This document shows positions 47,768 through 60,317 of a stretch of 64,000 nucleotides of DNA, one piece after another. Position numbers and translations under genes: made by a program. The notes under the pieces were generated by a model. It saw only the letters and a program-made list of their open reading frames with translations, did no database searches and was not told the DNA's origin. Source of the stretch: Camarhynchus parvulus (taxonomy: Eukaryota; Chordata; Aves; Passeriformes; Thraupidae); NCBI RefSeq assembly GCF_901933205.1, contig NC_044601.1, positions 44,489,376 to 44,553,375 on the forward strand, in the 5' to 3' direction. Position 1 is the stretch's first letter, and every line of letters starts with the position of its first letter.

Positions 47768-50479
47768 AGAAACTTAGTCTTACTGAAGCATATAACAGAA
47801 GGAAAATTGTCAAGATTTTCTAACCTGCTTATTGAATGTCTTAGCCAGTACAAGAAACAGAGTTTCTTTGAAGTTCCAGAATATTATTTGGGCATAGGTC
47901 AAATATGTCTAAGGTATCTCAAATTCTTTCCTGAGGATTTTTTTTCTGCTCTGGCTGATACATCTTGTTCATTCCTGAAAACACGACTCTCCTTCTAATC
48001 AAATAACTTTTTTTACAGTCACTGGTCTCCCCCATCACGTAATTCTGCTTGTCAGATGATCTGGTTCTTCCTTGCTACCTCTGGAGATTTGGAATGGGGA
48101 AATTACTTTGTGCATCACTACCACAGGAAACTGGAAGTCCACCAAACCCAGCATGCTGTAGGAGGAGCAGATCTACAATTTGAAAAGGACAGCATCTGTG
48201 CTCCCAGTGCTCAGCTAGGAGGTAGGCCAAGAATCACCAGGTCACCCCTCTTCGTCCCTCTTTTAATCTGAGCAAATGAAAGGAAACATGAAAGCAAATT
48301 TGTCAAGCAACACTGCATGAATTCTGAAAGCTTTTCAGATACTTGTTCTTCTCACCTCAGTTCAGTCACTTGAGGAAAACCACCTGAACTCAGAAGTGAG
48401 ACTTGCACAAAATATTGGCATTAGTCCAACTGTCATGGAATTTTGCTGACTCCACAGTCCTGGTGACACCAGGGGTTTAATTACTGCAGTCCAGGAGGGG
48501 TTTCCTTGTGTTTTCGTATTGTTTTACGTTTGGCACAGTTTAAGCATCTACTTACCCTTATTTGAAACAGCCGCTTTCATTCTGCTTTGCAAAGAACTCG
48601 TAGCTGTAGCTATGGCTTTCTGACTTGCCTTTGCTGCTACAAGGATTTCTATGGCTTGTGGTAATGCCACCAAATGAGACCAGCATGGCCTTTATGTCCA
48701 ACCTGAATTTATAGGGCTGGTTCAGATTGCCCAGCGCCCTTGCCATGCAGTCGCCTTGTTACTGGCATTGGAAAACTGCGTTTAAAGTACAATAAATTAG
48801 TGTAATTTTTACACAATCCTTGTAATTTTTACTATCCTTGTTTGAGAATCAAAGGTACTCATTTGCAAATTTGATCTTTTCTGCTGTGGAAGGAGGTAAT
48901 ATCTCATGCGCTAATACGTAGAAAAACAACTTATTTTCAAGCCTGGGCTTTTACTAGTGTCCTGGTGACTTGGAGTCACCACAGAACCAGTTCCAGCTGG
49001 ATTCACACCTGAACAAAATGTCTGTTTGAAGATGAAGGACGTAAGTGTGCTTTTGGAGGGTTGCTTTGCTCATGGACATTGATTCTGTGACATGCCTGTT
49101 CTTCTGTAAAAACATTGGTGTGCTTGTCACAAGCAGCTGTAGCTACAGCAAGAGATGTCTGTACACTGTAGGAAAAAACTCCTTAAAACATTTAAAACAT
49201 ACTGTTGCAATGAGCTCTGCTCCCTCTAAAGAGAGGTCAGCAGGGAAACAAAAAATACTGAAGAATTTGCTGTGCATCTCTGAAGTGTGAAAAGGTTTTC
49301 AGGTCTGAGCAGATCTTGATATTTTTCTTTTGTTTCTATGTGGAAGCAGTTTATAAGAATTCAACAGGTGGTCCTGTTATCAATGTTTAATCCCTGACTG
49401 TTCTTATGGCTGAGACTTCTTATACTCCTCAATCCTTACAGGTTTCAAGGAAATCTTTGTGCTACGCTAAGTACCATAGAGTGAGAGCTGCTATTTCAAA
49501 GCAGTTTCCTTTACTGTGGATTGAATAGTGCATGTGCAAATTCCTCATCACAAAAGATTTGCTCCCTTGCACCCCAGAGGGCAGCAGCCCAAACTCTATT
49601 AATCAGCCTGGTCCTTGTCTCATGCACACAGATGATCAGTGGATTCTGCAAATTCTGCTTTTCCTAGAAGTGTGACTGCATCAGCAACAGCTAGATCGCA
49701 TATTAATAGAAAGCAAAGTGCAGAAATCTGATCCCACGAAGGCTACAGTTATTTTGGATTAAGAAATGAACATTACACATAATTGCAGAGCAAACTCTAG
49801 CTGTTTTAAAAGATACTGAATTGTGTGTAATGCCTGACATGAAACAGATGAATACAGCAATCACAGTAGACGAGGAATGAAAGTACAGACAGCAGTGGCA
49901 GCAGGGCTTTTGCAAAGAGCTACAGTAGTATCTTTTAAACTGTTATCAGTTTCAAACAACCAGAGCACTAACCCTGAAAGTCTACAGCAATTAAATTTGC
50001 ATGAAAATTTTCAGCCACTCAGTAACTGTGCCATGTTGCAAATAGACTTTTCATTATGTTGAGGTTAGAAACTCTCTCACACAACACTAGTGGAAGGTTA
50101 TTACTGGGTATCCCAAAGATGTTCATGCACTCTTGTGTCTCACCATCAGGCAAATGGCAAAGGCTAGGGAAGAATGAGAGCTATCAGGATTGTTCCTGGG
50201 GATTCCCAGGACTGAATCCGCTTGGATGAAACATATGGCAACCCCACCTGCATTGACACACAGAGGTGCCAGGGCTGGGCAGCACATGAAGAGGGCAGAT
50301 GTGTTTTTTTCTCTGCCACTTTCGAACTTCAGCAAATTTTAGACTTTCCACACCAGCTCAGAAGCAGGTGCCATGTTTTAACACCCCATCTGATGTGAGG
50401 ATGAATCAAGTTGGGATGTCTGATTCCTGTCTGTGTGGAGGACACAATATGTGCTGGCTGTAGACACACGCCACTCAGC

Positions 50480-50495
50480 TTTTTTTTTTTTTTCC

Positions 50496-50526
<31 letters not shown>

Positions 50527-50530
50527 TTTC
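50480..50530. repeat. Pure pyrimidine (T/C) tract
   Basis: 51 bases of T with scattered C, including TTTTC units. It explains the poly-lysine/arginine frame on the other strand. Confidence 0.95.
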
Positions 50531-53500
50531 TGGTTGCTCACTCCTTCCTTTCAGATGTTAAACAATAAAATGTAATTCAACCTTGAAGCCACAGATGACC
50601 AGTAAGATAGTAAGATAAGGAAAATTAAGAGGAAAACGAAAGCCACCTTTAATCAGCCAAATCTGAGCCAGGACTAGTAATTCAAACACTATAAAATGGT
50701 ATCCCCAAAGTGTTCTGGAAATTAAGGATAGCAATTCAGCTTGACTGCTTTGTGTGTGATTACCATAAGCACAGTAGGCTGAGGCGCTGTATTAGTAGCC
50801 ATGTATTCAGAACTGAGAAATGTTACAAGGCCAAGCATTAGTGACATCCATTTGAAAACTCATTCTCAAATATTCCCTGTTTCCAGTTCCAGACTTACTG
50901 ATTATAATAACCTGTTCTAAAGTTTACTGTTCAGCCAGAGAAGGGAAGCCAGATCCTGTGCCAGCCATGATCAAACACATAGTGAGGAATGAATGGCTTC
51001 ACAACAACTGATCTTGTACCCAGTACCAGAAGTGAACTTCTGGGACTTCAGAGAAGTGGGATTTGTTGGAGGAGGACAGTTGGATGTTACCACAGGACTG
51101 CAACATGTTAATGACCTTCAATGGTGCATTGCAGAGAGATCACAGAAAGGAGACCTCTGGTTGATTTCTCCCTTAGAAATGGTGTTTATCATCAATTTGT
51201 CAAGTGAAAAAATAACGTTCTTTTTTGTTTTGAAGCACAGTCTTGTTTATTTAATTGCAGTAAAAAAGGTAAAAGACAAATGGAAATGAATATACAGTGT
51301 TAGAAAAGGAAAAAGTTTCAGTTGACCTAGATAAATTTTTTTTCTGGAGTTGCAGTTCGGGGAAGGTCCTGGGTTTTATTTTTGCCTTGGAGAAAGCTAT
51401 AGCATTGTAAAACGTTTGAAACTGAAGGAATTACTCCTTGTCCCATTGTTCTGCCATTCTATCCACCCAAGAGCAAAGATAGCTCTGGAACCAATTAGTG
51501 TGTCATGTTCCAAAGCTCCTCCTCCACTGAACAGGAGTGAGAAGCAGCTCAGCCTGCCGTGCCAGCACTCCCCTTGTTGGTGACCTGTTGATGACCTGTT
51601 TGGTAATAATGCCAGCATGCAGACAAGAAAGAAGGGTTGTCCTGTACCTTTTTACATAAAAACTCAGAGTAGAATCAAAGTAATATATTAAAGCCTCCTA
51701 TGAAAATATATTTCATAGGAAGGAGGCTCATAACTAGCTTTTACAGGACAGAAGAGAAATTAACTGAAATGCAATTTCTTTCTTATTTATCACAGGTGGC
51801 GGGATCTGCGCTATGCTGGAATGATGAGAACCAGAGCTATTCCTTTGTATGGTATATCAGCTTCATGTGGGAAGTGGATTTTTTCTGCACCCAGTTCAAC
51901 AATGGCAAAACAACAGGGTGTTTGTTTAACAAGACTGAACCTGTGTCTGTTCTCCTGCCCAGAAATATCTCTCACAACTTATCTTGTGCCTGAGGTCAGC
52001 CTCAGATAACTGATTCCTTGTCTGTGCCTCGCTATGTGTGAATGAGCAGGCAGGGAGGAAGGTTTGCATTTATTCCCTATGTTCCCACTGGGAGCCTATG
52101 CAAAGCAAATGTGTCACGTGCCCCTAAGTCCTGTGGTGAAATTCTTCACTATTCTTGTTTATCTAAGACCCCTCTTCATTTCAAGCATCACTCCCACCAC
52201 ATTCAATAAAAAACAAACATAGGAGAACTATAGCTCTTGCTTTTTAACAGTGCTGCAGTACTGCTAGGGTATAACAAGCATGGCAAAAAAAATGCAGGTC
52301 CAGGAAAATATATCAGCTGCTTTAGCTGATAATTTTCAAGAAATTTCACCTTTCAATTTTTACATGGGCTTTTTTATAGTTATACTGAGTAGCAAATTAG
52401 TTCTGAGTGCATGCTGCAGAGATGTAAAAGCACAATTTCTTTCTGAACACAACCCTTTAGGCAGAACATATATGTGGATAGAGCTCCCTAATAAAATTCC
52501 TCCACTGAGCTACATAAGTAGATAATAATTGTACAGTTCTGAAGCCACTATAACCTGAATGGTGATTATCTTTTTTCATTTTGCAATAACAACAGCAGTA
52601 CAGAACAAGTCAATGTATAAGCCTTGGCTCCTGTTTGGAGAAATCATGTTGCAGATAGCATGTTGTGCCTAACTACAAAAGGTTTGCCCATTTAGAGGGG
52701 AACTGTAAGTAACTTGGTAGAGTGTTGTAAGTCTTTGGAAGCTTGAAAATAGGATGAAAGACCACAGAAATTTTGGAATTTCATGCCTTTCTCATCCTTA
52801 ATGTCATATCAAGTCATCTAGTTGGATGGCAGTTGTGTTTGAGGAAGTCAACTAAGACACTGTCTGTATGCTTTACTTAGCTGTACATTTTTGCTGGAGG
52901 TAACTGCGGTGAAAAGACATCTTGAGGATAGATCAATAAATAGGAAAAGGAAGTAATCAAGTCACAACTTGGCACGTATCCCTAAGCAGCAGTGGCTGGA
53001 GAGGTCTTTGCCTCAATTACTAGCCCTTTCTAGTTGCAGAGGCGTGTCAAATAATTGCAACAGAGATGCCATGATACAATTTAGTCTCCTCTCCTCATTG
53101 ACTTCTACATGTAGTTTATGGTATCTGCCTTTTGCTCACAGTGAAGGAAGCATAACTGTAACTTAGCACCAGCATAAATTGCTATGGCATCCTTGGCCAA
53201 GATGCAGTCCTCGGGACCTGGACAGCCTGATTTCTCAGTTGAATGTCATCAAAATCCAATTAGCAATCTCACGTTGTCTGAAACACAGGTACAGTGCTGA
53301 ACTGGATTCAGTGCTTGATAACAAAAAGTGCAGGGCAGTTCCTGTATGTCAGCATGCGTGCTGACCTTCTGCTAACTAGCACACATGTCCAGGCAATATG
53401 TTTGTTGTACTGCAGGGATCAGTTCAGTCTGGCTTCTGATGGGCTCATTTCTTAGATATTATGTTCACTCGTACAAGGATGCAATTATTGACTTTTATGA

Positions 53501-53571
53501 AGCCATTTCTACCCTCCTTTTCAACCAATACATTTTTTGCACAGCGAAATGTTATGTTGAACACATAACTT

Positions 53572-53607
53572 TTAATTCTGCAGAAGATGGATATTCTGCA
53601 GAATTAA
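53572..53607. repeat. Hairpin with perfect 14-bp stem
   Basis: TTAATTCTGCAGAA (53572-53585) and TTCTGCAGAATTAA (53594-53607) are exact reverse complements around the 8-base loop GATGGATA. With a two-base bulge the pairing can extend a few bases outward. No terminator or known RNA family is implied. Confidence 0.95.
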
Positions 53608-55530
53608 GTTATATGTTACTCTGAAATTCTTTGAATACCTCTACACTAGAATGTTCTTCCTCAAAAGTCTGCTGAAAATGCTGTGAAGGCCTCAGGGTTT
53701 AAGCCCTCATTTCTTAGTGCACTGGAAGTGATCAGCAGTGGACCTTTTAATGGAGAAAAGGGAATATTCCAAACCTTCCTCATTACTATTCACAGTTTTG
53801 AAAGGTAAGTACATAGTGGCTTGCTGTCCAGAAGGGCACATGCCCTTATTCTCTTGTAAATCTGCCCAGGGAGCATTTCACAGGACACCAGCCTGAATTA
53901 TATTGCTCCTGACAGTGATGTCAGAATGAGCAAATACTGAGGTCATCGACAAGAAATGCTGTCAGCCTGGCACAGCAGTGTTCAGCTTGTAGACCCATGC
54001 TTTTCTTGTCTTAAAAAATAAAGGCACCAGAATTACTGCCTTTCAGCTTCACAATGTAATTGCATAAGCCTTTGCCTCTGGCTGAAGACAGACAGGGCTC
54101 CCTGGATGCCTGCCGGGGCCTGGGGCTGCTTCTTCCTCTTGCTGCCAAAGGAGTCAGATGCCTGTGGGGACAAATGACAGGGGTAGGGGCAGCCTGTGAC
54201 CCCTGGCAAGGCTGTCTGCAGCCCTACTGCCTGCGCTGCCTTTCCTGGGCTTTCCTCCTGATAGTCTTGATGTCTTATATCCGCAGGAGTTGAACCCAGA
54301 GTGACCCGATTTAGTATTTCTGTGTTTCCCTTGTATTTTTGTTCCCCTGAATTTCAAATAAATTGAAAAAGAACTTTCTGTGATTTTTCTTTTTCTTTTG
54401 ACATGGGACCCTGCTCTGTAAGTGGCCACTTGTAAAGGTGAAGTTTGCCCTCCAGCAGAGACCTCAGTGGTTTTACTTCACCACAGCACCATACTTTATA
54501 AAGGACAGCGGATAGAAAGCATCTTCCAAACAATGCACATCCAGATGTTGCTGGGAAGCCTGGTATTGCAATATTCAAAGTCCAGCGAAGCAAAGGCTAA
54601 ACAAGGCTGAGCATCTGGGTGGAAACGTATGGTCACAGGCATAGAGCAGGCTGCACACTGACTAGTTCCCATGTAGCAATGGCTGTACTAAAGAGCAAGG
54701 TGCTTGGCTCGGAGAGAAGTGGTTGCCCTGAGGCAAGACATGCCCAGAGTAGGAGCAAGAGCTCCAGTGGTGTTCTCCTGTCAGCTTCAGGGACAGCAGA
54801 GCAATGGAGGGGAGGCACTGTGCAAGAAGAGAGGAATGGGTCTTACCCTGTCTTCCCGTCTCTGCCTGGTTTCATTCACAAGCAGAGCAAACACATTTTT
54901 TGCACAGAGCTGGCCTGCTTGGGACAGGTGGATATGTCTGCTAAATTTGGGTAGGGTTTTGATCATTATCCCAAAATGGAGAGGAATTTTCATCATAACT
55001 GCAAAGCTCAAATCTCTACTGCAGATCAGCGAGAGAAGGATCAGTGGACTTTGCAGCAAGTGTGTGGTAAACCTCTGGCAGCCAATAACTGGGGAAAATC
55101 CTCAACATCTCCAACTGAGCTGCTTTGAATGTTTGAGGATGCATGTCACAAAACCTACCACATGGACATTTCAACTACCCACTGCAGTGAACCTGGTTAT
55201 ACTGTTTCCAATACCTTTTCAGAGCTATTTTTTATATTGAAGAGCCCACCACCTGTTGTTCCCTGCTTTCCAGGTTTTTCAGCATTTCCATGCTGCTTCT
55301 GTGGCATGAGGGATAAATTAATGCTTATTTCCCGTAATGCAAAGCTGATCCCTGGGCACACCTCTGTCTCTCTCTGCTTCCGCTGTGTGGTCCTTCTACA
55401 CAGCAGGGTACTACTATTTTGACACAGAGGAAAGTTAAAGGCTTTGCCTTCCCTGATGAGTCTTGCACAGCCTGTTGTAAGTTTGATATTGACTTAGGGA
55501 TGCTCTGGAGGAACAAGTCCTTCTGGTGTG

Positions 55531-55612
55531 AAAAATTTACCCTTAATAAAGGGTAATTTACGGGTAATAAAATTTACAGGTAAATTTACGGGTAATAAAA
55601 AATTACCCTTAG
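55531..55612. repeat. Cluster of GGGTAA / TTACCC repeats
   Basis: Three GGGTAA words (55551, 55562, 55590) are framed by TTACCCTT at 55537-55544 and 55603-55610, separated by AT-rich spacers. TTACCCTT and AAGGGTAA (55549-55556) form an 8-bp stem. TTTACGGGTAATAAAA occurs twice, so the block arose by tandem copying plus inversion. It is not the vertebrate telomere repeat. Confidence 0.85.
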
Positions 55613-56452
55613 GAAAATAATTGCTAGAATTTGTAGAAGAAACAAGAGTGGATGCATCTCAAGGATTGTTTCAGAGGTGTGGGGGCAAACGTAGGTCTAG
55701 AGACCGAAGCATACTCTGGCCTGGTGAGATTAGGCATCTCTTACAGAAAAGGGGAACAGCACTTGGCTCAGGACATGCTGTCTGCCGGACTCTGTAGACT
55801 GTGCAGTTGAGAAAGGGTTTTGCTACCTATGCTAAGAAACACAGTACTGTGCACACTTTAGTAGAAGTTCCAAAATTAAGCAATTTATGTGTGTCTACAT
55901 GGAAGCATTCCTTATGTAGTGGGTCTTGTTTTTCTGGAGCTGAAAACTGCTCTGCCATCAGCTATCCCACTGGCATCTTCTGCCAGAAGCCACTCACTGC
56001 CTCCATCCTTAGGTGAACTAACAAACACAGGCTTGGTAGTATTCTGTTTTACATGGGGATTTTTTTTTCTGCCTTTGACAAGAAAACGACACTACATTAT
56101 TGAATATCCTCTCTAAATTTAGCACAGGCACCTGAAGTACTAGTGCTTTATATCTCTTTGAACTGAGACAAGTCACATAATTTAGGAGTCATGCCAAACT
56201 GAATTTGCTGTTGAAGCAGAAGAATTGAGTGTAACAAATATCCCCATATTCTGGAGAAGCTGAGTCCACTGTCTTCCAATCTCCGTGTTAGACAGAAATC
56301 CAGGAAGTCATAGAGAAACACATGCCACCCATGCATATCTGAAGTGTTGTTGAACTGTTTGGTATACTGTTTCAAATTCTTTAATGTAAAGGTTGAGATA
56401 AGAGAAAGATTAGCATTATTTTTGTTTCTGATATCCTGACATTTTTCACAAC

Positions 56453-56500
56453 ATGTTGGTCACATGTGACCTCCAGATGTTGGTCACATGTGACCTCCAG
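56453..56500. repeat. 24-bp tandem duplication carrying a 14-bp palindrome
   Basis: Two exact adjacent copies of a 24-bp unit starting ATGTTGGTCACATG. Each contains the perfect palindrome GGTCACATGTGACC (56458-56471 and 56482-56495). Each palindrome holds an E-box (CACATGTG) and two inverted nuclear-receptor half-sites (GGTCA and TGACC) four bases apart. Confidence 0.97.
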
Positions 56501-56655
56501 CCAAGGTCAGGGGCTCTGCTACCTGTTGTACAAACACAGGGTAAGTAACAGCATCTGTTCTGTATACTATGTAAATAAACGAGGTCAGTCAAAGATGAGA
56601 GCACAATTTTATAGCCAGCTACCTGAGGCACAGACAAGTTACTTGCCCAAGGTCA
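56458..56655. promoter_or_regulatory. Cluster of nuclear-receptor half-sites (putative)
   Basis: Seven GGTCA/TGACC words fall within 198 bp: two in each palindrome, then AAGGTCA (56503-56509), AGGTCA (56582-56587) and AAGGTCA (56649-56655). AAGGTCA is the extended half-site of orphan receptors such as the ERR and SF-1 families. Function is inferred only from motif density. Confidence 0.3.
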
Positions 56656-59600
56656 CATTGGAAGTCAGCTGGAAGGTGAAGACAAGTGCAGCTTTCCACA
56701 GTACACATCCAAATCCTCTGGGGAGCACCTAATGAAGGCAAGTGGCCTCTTTTGCCACATCTGCAGTCGTGACTGTAATTCGTGATTCTACATGTGGAAA
56801 CTGTTTATCAAACATATCCTTTATAAGTATTGTGAATAGTACTTATAAACTACAACTTATCTTTGTCTGTTTGTGTGTTCTTTGTTAGTCTGCAGGTTGT
56901 TATTTTTTGTATTTTCATTCTGAACTGCATGATGTGCAAGCAAAATTCTTGGTTTTGCTTTTAAAGCCCAGAGACAGAGACAATTAGCAATGTAAATCCA
57001 GGTTTTATTTCTGTTAGGCATCAGCGATGAGGTTGTGGTTATTGACAAACCTCAAGATCTCCTTACAGTCTTGGTGTTTGGTGGCTTTCAGGTTAGTAGA
57101 CAACTGCCCTAAGTGTTGCTAAATCACCCTAATCTGAAGAGAGTGCACAGCACTCCACAAGCCATGCACCTCTTTCTGACATGCTTGACACCTTCTGAGT
57201 GAGGAGCAGTCTGTATTCAGTTTCCTGGAGTCAAATGGAAGAAAATATTAAGTACACTAATCTCTGTCAAAAAGAGTCAAATATTATGCTGACAATTACA
57301 GAAAAAAGGTATGAAACCAGAAAATCATCAATTCTGTTCTTATCAAGAAGGGTCCTTCCCACCACCTTACTTACCTAAGGTGAAAAAAATGGCTTCCTGC
57401 TGGAGGAAGTCCAGGGGGCTGGCATATCCAGAGGGAGGGCAGGCAGGGTTAACCCAACACCATTCATCCTATGTTGCTTCCAAACAAGCTCCCTTCACTC
57501 AAAATGGCATTTCTCATACCTATTTTCCTTCTCAGTGATTCTGCTGTCTGGATGCTGGAGCTGGCATTTCTGCTTCATGTCTTTATATTTGATTAGTGAG
57601 TACATCCATTGCTGTGTTTACACCTTTTACTTCTCCCTAGCCTCTCCTAGCACTATGATCTGATGGTAGAAGTCCCATTTGTACATTTAATCATTTCTTT
57701 TATAAAATCTGTAGGTTTCACTCTTACACAAACTTCAGATAAACATGTAATGTGAAAGACCTGATGTTGAGTTTGGGTAGCTGCTGTATGCAAGGTGCTT
57801 ATCTTAACAGGGAGGCTTCCTCTGAAGCCCTTTCCCAGCATACTGGGAAGAAACTTTTTGTGGAAACATTTATGTTCAGTGTGGAAGACTACTTCTGAAG
57901 CATACCTAAAGCATGCTGACTGCTAACTATACCTATGAAGGTAATACCCTTCTCCCTCCCCACCAAGCCCGAAGACCTGATGGCAAAAATGAGTCTATTT
58001 ATCAGCAGTGCAGGGAAACTTGGACCAATAATGGCACAGCCTGGTGATCTTTTCCAAAATGGCATCAATTCAAAGCCAACGCTGCCACGTAGCTCCAAAG
58101 GACGTCAGTCCTCTGGATAGTGAGGTGGATTGCTAGCACAATTGCTTTCCCTTTCTCTCTCTCTTCTTGCTGACATTTCCTCCAAATTACCTGCTTTGTT
58201 CTGGATGTTCAACAGGTGAGACTGAGAGCAATCCTTCTTGCTCATGATATGCTATTAGTCAATGTAATTGGCCACACAAAAACAGAATCAATCACTGCTC
58301 TCCCTTTACCATGTGCTGCTTAAAGGGAGGGTAAATGATCTGATTCTATCTGGTGCAGGTGTTGCTTACATTTTTTATTGAGGTTCACTATGTAAGACCA
58401 ATACAGACTTTTTAGACAGTAAATGCAAAAAAATAGACAATTTCAAAATTATTTTGCATTTCATCTTGGCTCTGTAGAGGACTATATGATGTGTGAACAA
58501 GCTCCTTTGGATCCAAGGTGAAGCCAGTTTGTACAAAATTTTTGGAGTATCAGGCCCCATTTGGATGTTTTATATACACAGATTTTCTTCACCCTTTTTA
58601 TTTCACCATTACTGCTTTGTCTTGCTCAATCTTTTGTACTAATGTATGCCAGGAAGCATTTTACTTAGTGATGTTACTATTATTAGTTTATAGAAACAGT
58701 AGGCATTTCAGACACCGAGCAGGAGCCACCTCAGACCTAGAAAATATGCCAGGTTAAGGAAAGAAAGTCAAGTCTAGGCGAAGGATGCGCTCACTGAGCA
58801 GATCATATACGTAGTGTTTAGGCTGGCACATTTCATGAATGTCTTCAGCTGTACAGAAATACCTGTGTGTGTGAATAACATATACCCATTGGTACAAGCA
58901 CATCAGCTAACACTACCAGGGTGTATGTTTCAAAGTGTTTTAAAATTCACAGTCAGGGAGATCTTACTGAAAAATAATCGCGCACTTCAGTCTGAGTTTA
59001 GTAAAAAAAGTGTCAGTCTTGAAGAAATTTAGCAAAGGTGAGTGGACCTCCTGCTCTGCCCATAAATAGGTGTGTATTCAGTGAAGCATATATTAAACAT
59101 ACCAGTTTACAGCATAAATAATGAAATATCAATCCTTTGGCCCCAGAAAGATAATGAAAGTAAGATATTGCTGTCTGTCTCAGTTGATTAGTTTGGACAA
59201 ACGTGACAAATCAGAGAAAACATAGATGTCAGAAATATATGTATGACATATGTTTGTAAGAATTGGTAGAATTTTTTGAGTCAGCTTAATATGTACTTAC
59301 TTAATAAACCATATATTTTGTATCTCATGTGCCAGACTTCAGAATTGTGTTTAGACATGTAAACGTGGCTGTGCAAGCAGGATCACAGTCATGCACATCA
59401 ATATAAACACACAGACAGATCTAGGTAGATAAATATTATAGATAAATAGATAGATAAATATTTAGGTAGATAAATATTTATATTAAAAATTATCACCAAA
59501 TATGATATGGTAGAATGATTGCAATGGCAAACCGTAACAGAAATACCAAATGCACATTATGAAACACAGCAAAAATGTAAATGAGACATTATAGGAAAAT

Positions 59601-60228
59601 CATTAATGTTTTCTATTTCTGTCTTTGGAATATGAATCCTGCCTTGCTATGGGTCTGTTTTTCCCAAAGGTTAGTGAAGTGCTAATTACAAAGTGTGAGG
59701 AGCAATCAATTTCCTCCAATGATTTCAAGATTTTATTTTGAAACCATTTTTACTCTGAGCCTCCTATCTACTGTCTCCACAATCACCCTCTTCAGTATTG
59801 TTCCTTCATGTTTTTTTTGGAAACAGTCTTTTAAGATTCAGAAAGCTTCAGCAAAAGAAACCCATTCTGAAGTACTAAAGCAACAAAACATTTTTATCCA
59901 AAGAAACACAAAACCGAATCAATTAATGAGCATGGAAAACATAGTAAAAATAGCCTAAAAATAAAAGTGTTTCAAATGAAACTTTCAGGGATTGAGCCCA
60001 CCATTATTTGTTTAAGCAGTAGATTTGGTGACTGAAATGAGAGAAGAAACAGACATAGAAATCAAGTCATAAAGATGAATGAAGGAAAGAAGTATTTCTA
60101 CAGACCATACATGAGACATTTTTAGCCAGAAATTAGTTTTCTAGCCTAAAAAAGCTCTCCCTCAAAATCTCTAAGTTTAAAATTGAGAACATTTTACAAG
60201 ATGAAAAATAAACCTTTTCAAATCTGAT
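56501..60228. other. Non-coding stretch
   Basis: No gene or interspersed repeat recognised beyond the half-sites at its left edge and the tetranucleotide-like tract at 59417-59484. Open frames are under 90 codons. Confidence 0.45.
59417..59484. repeat. Degenerate (AGATAAAT)n / GATA tract
   Basis: Imperfect repeats of TAGATAAATA with GATAGATA steps, AT-rich, about 68 bp. A simple-sequence tract. Confidence 0.85.
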
Positions 60229-60269
60229 GGGGGGGAGATGGTGGGGGGGGCAGGGGATGGGGTGGTGGG
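60229..60269 (+). repeat. G-run cluster with G-quadruplex potential
   Basis: Plus-strand G-runs of 7, 8, 4, 4 and 3 are separated by loops of 7, 2, 2 and 4 bases. This meets the usual pattern of four or more G-tracts with loops up to seven. It continues into a G/T-only stretch to about 60317. Confidence 0.9.
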
Positions 60270-60317
60270 TGGTGTGGTGTAGTTTTTTGATTTTGTTTTG
60301 GTTTTGTTTTGTTTTTA

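Larger units (their letters stand above)
46675..50479. other. Non-coding stretch around the candidate exon
   Basis: Besides the candidate exon and the pyrimidine tract at 47729-47767, there is only a 14-bp palindrome GCTGTAGCTACAGC (49136-49149). No gene family or interspersed repeat recognised. Confidence 0.45.
50531..56452. other. Non-coding stretch with hairpins
   Basis: No recognised gene. The 178-codon plus frame at 54704-55240 overlaps 111- and 90-codon frames and has no domain. The hairpin at 53572-53607 and the inverted-repeat cluster at 55531-55612 are listed separately. Confidence 0.45.

Noticed and set aside
47701..47998. Polypyrimidine tract plus AG followed by an open frame, possible exon
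   Set aside because: The acceptor looks good, but the downstream frame is Phe-rich with no protein character or donor, so chance is more likely.
54704..55240. 178-codon plus-strand open frame
   Set aside because: Overlapped by 111- and 90-codon frames. No recognisable motif or splice context.
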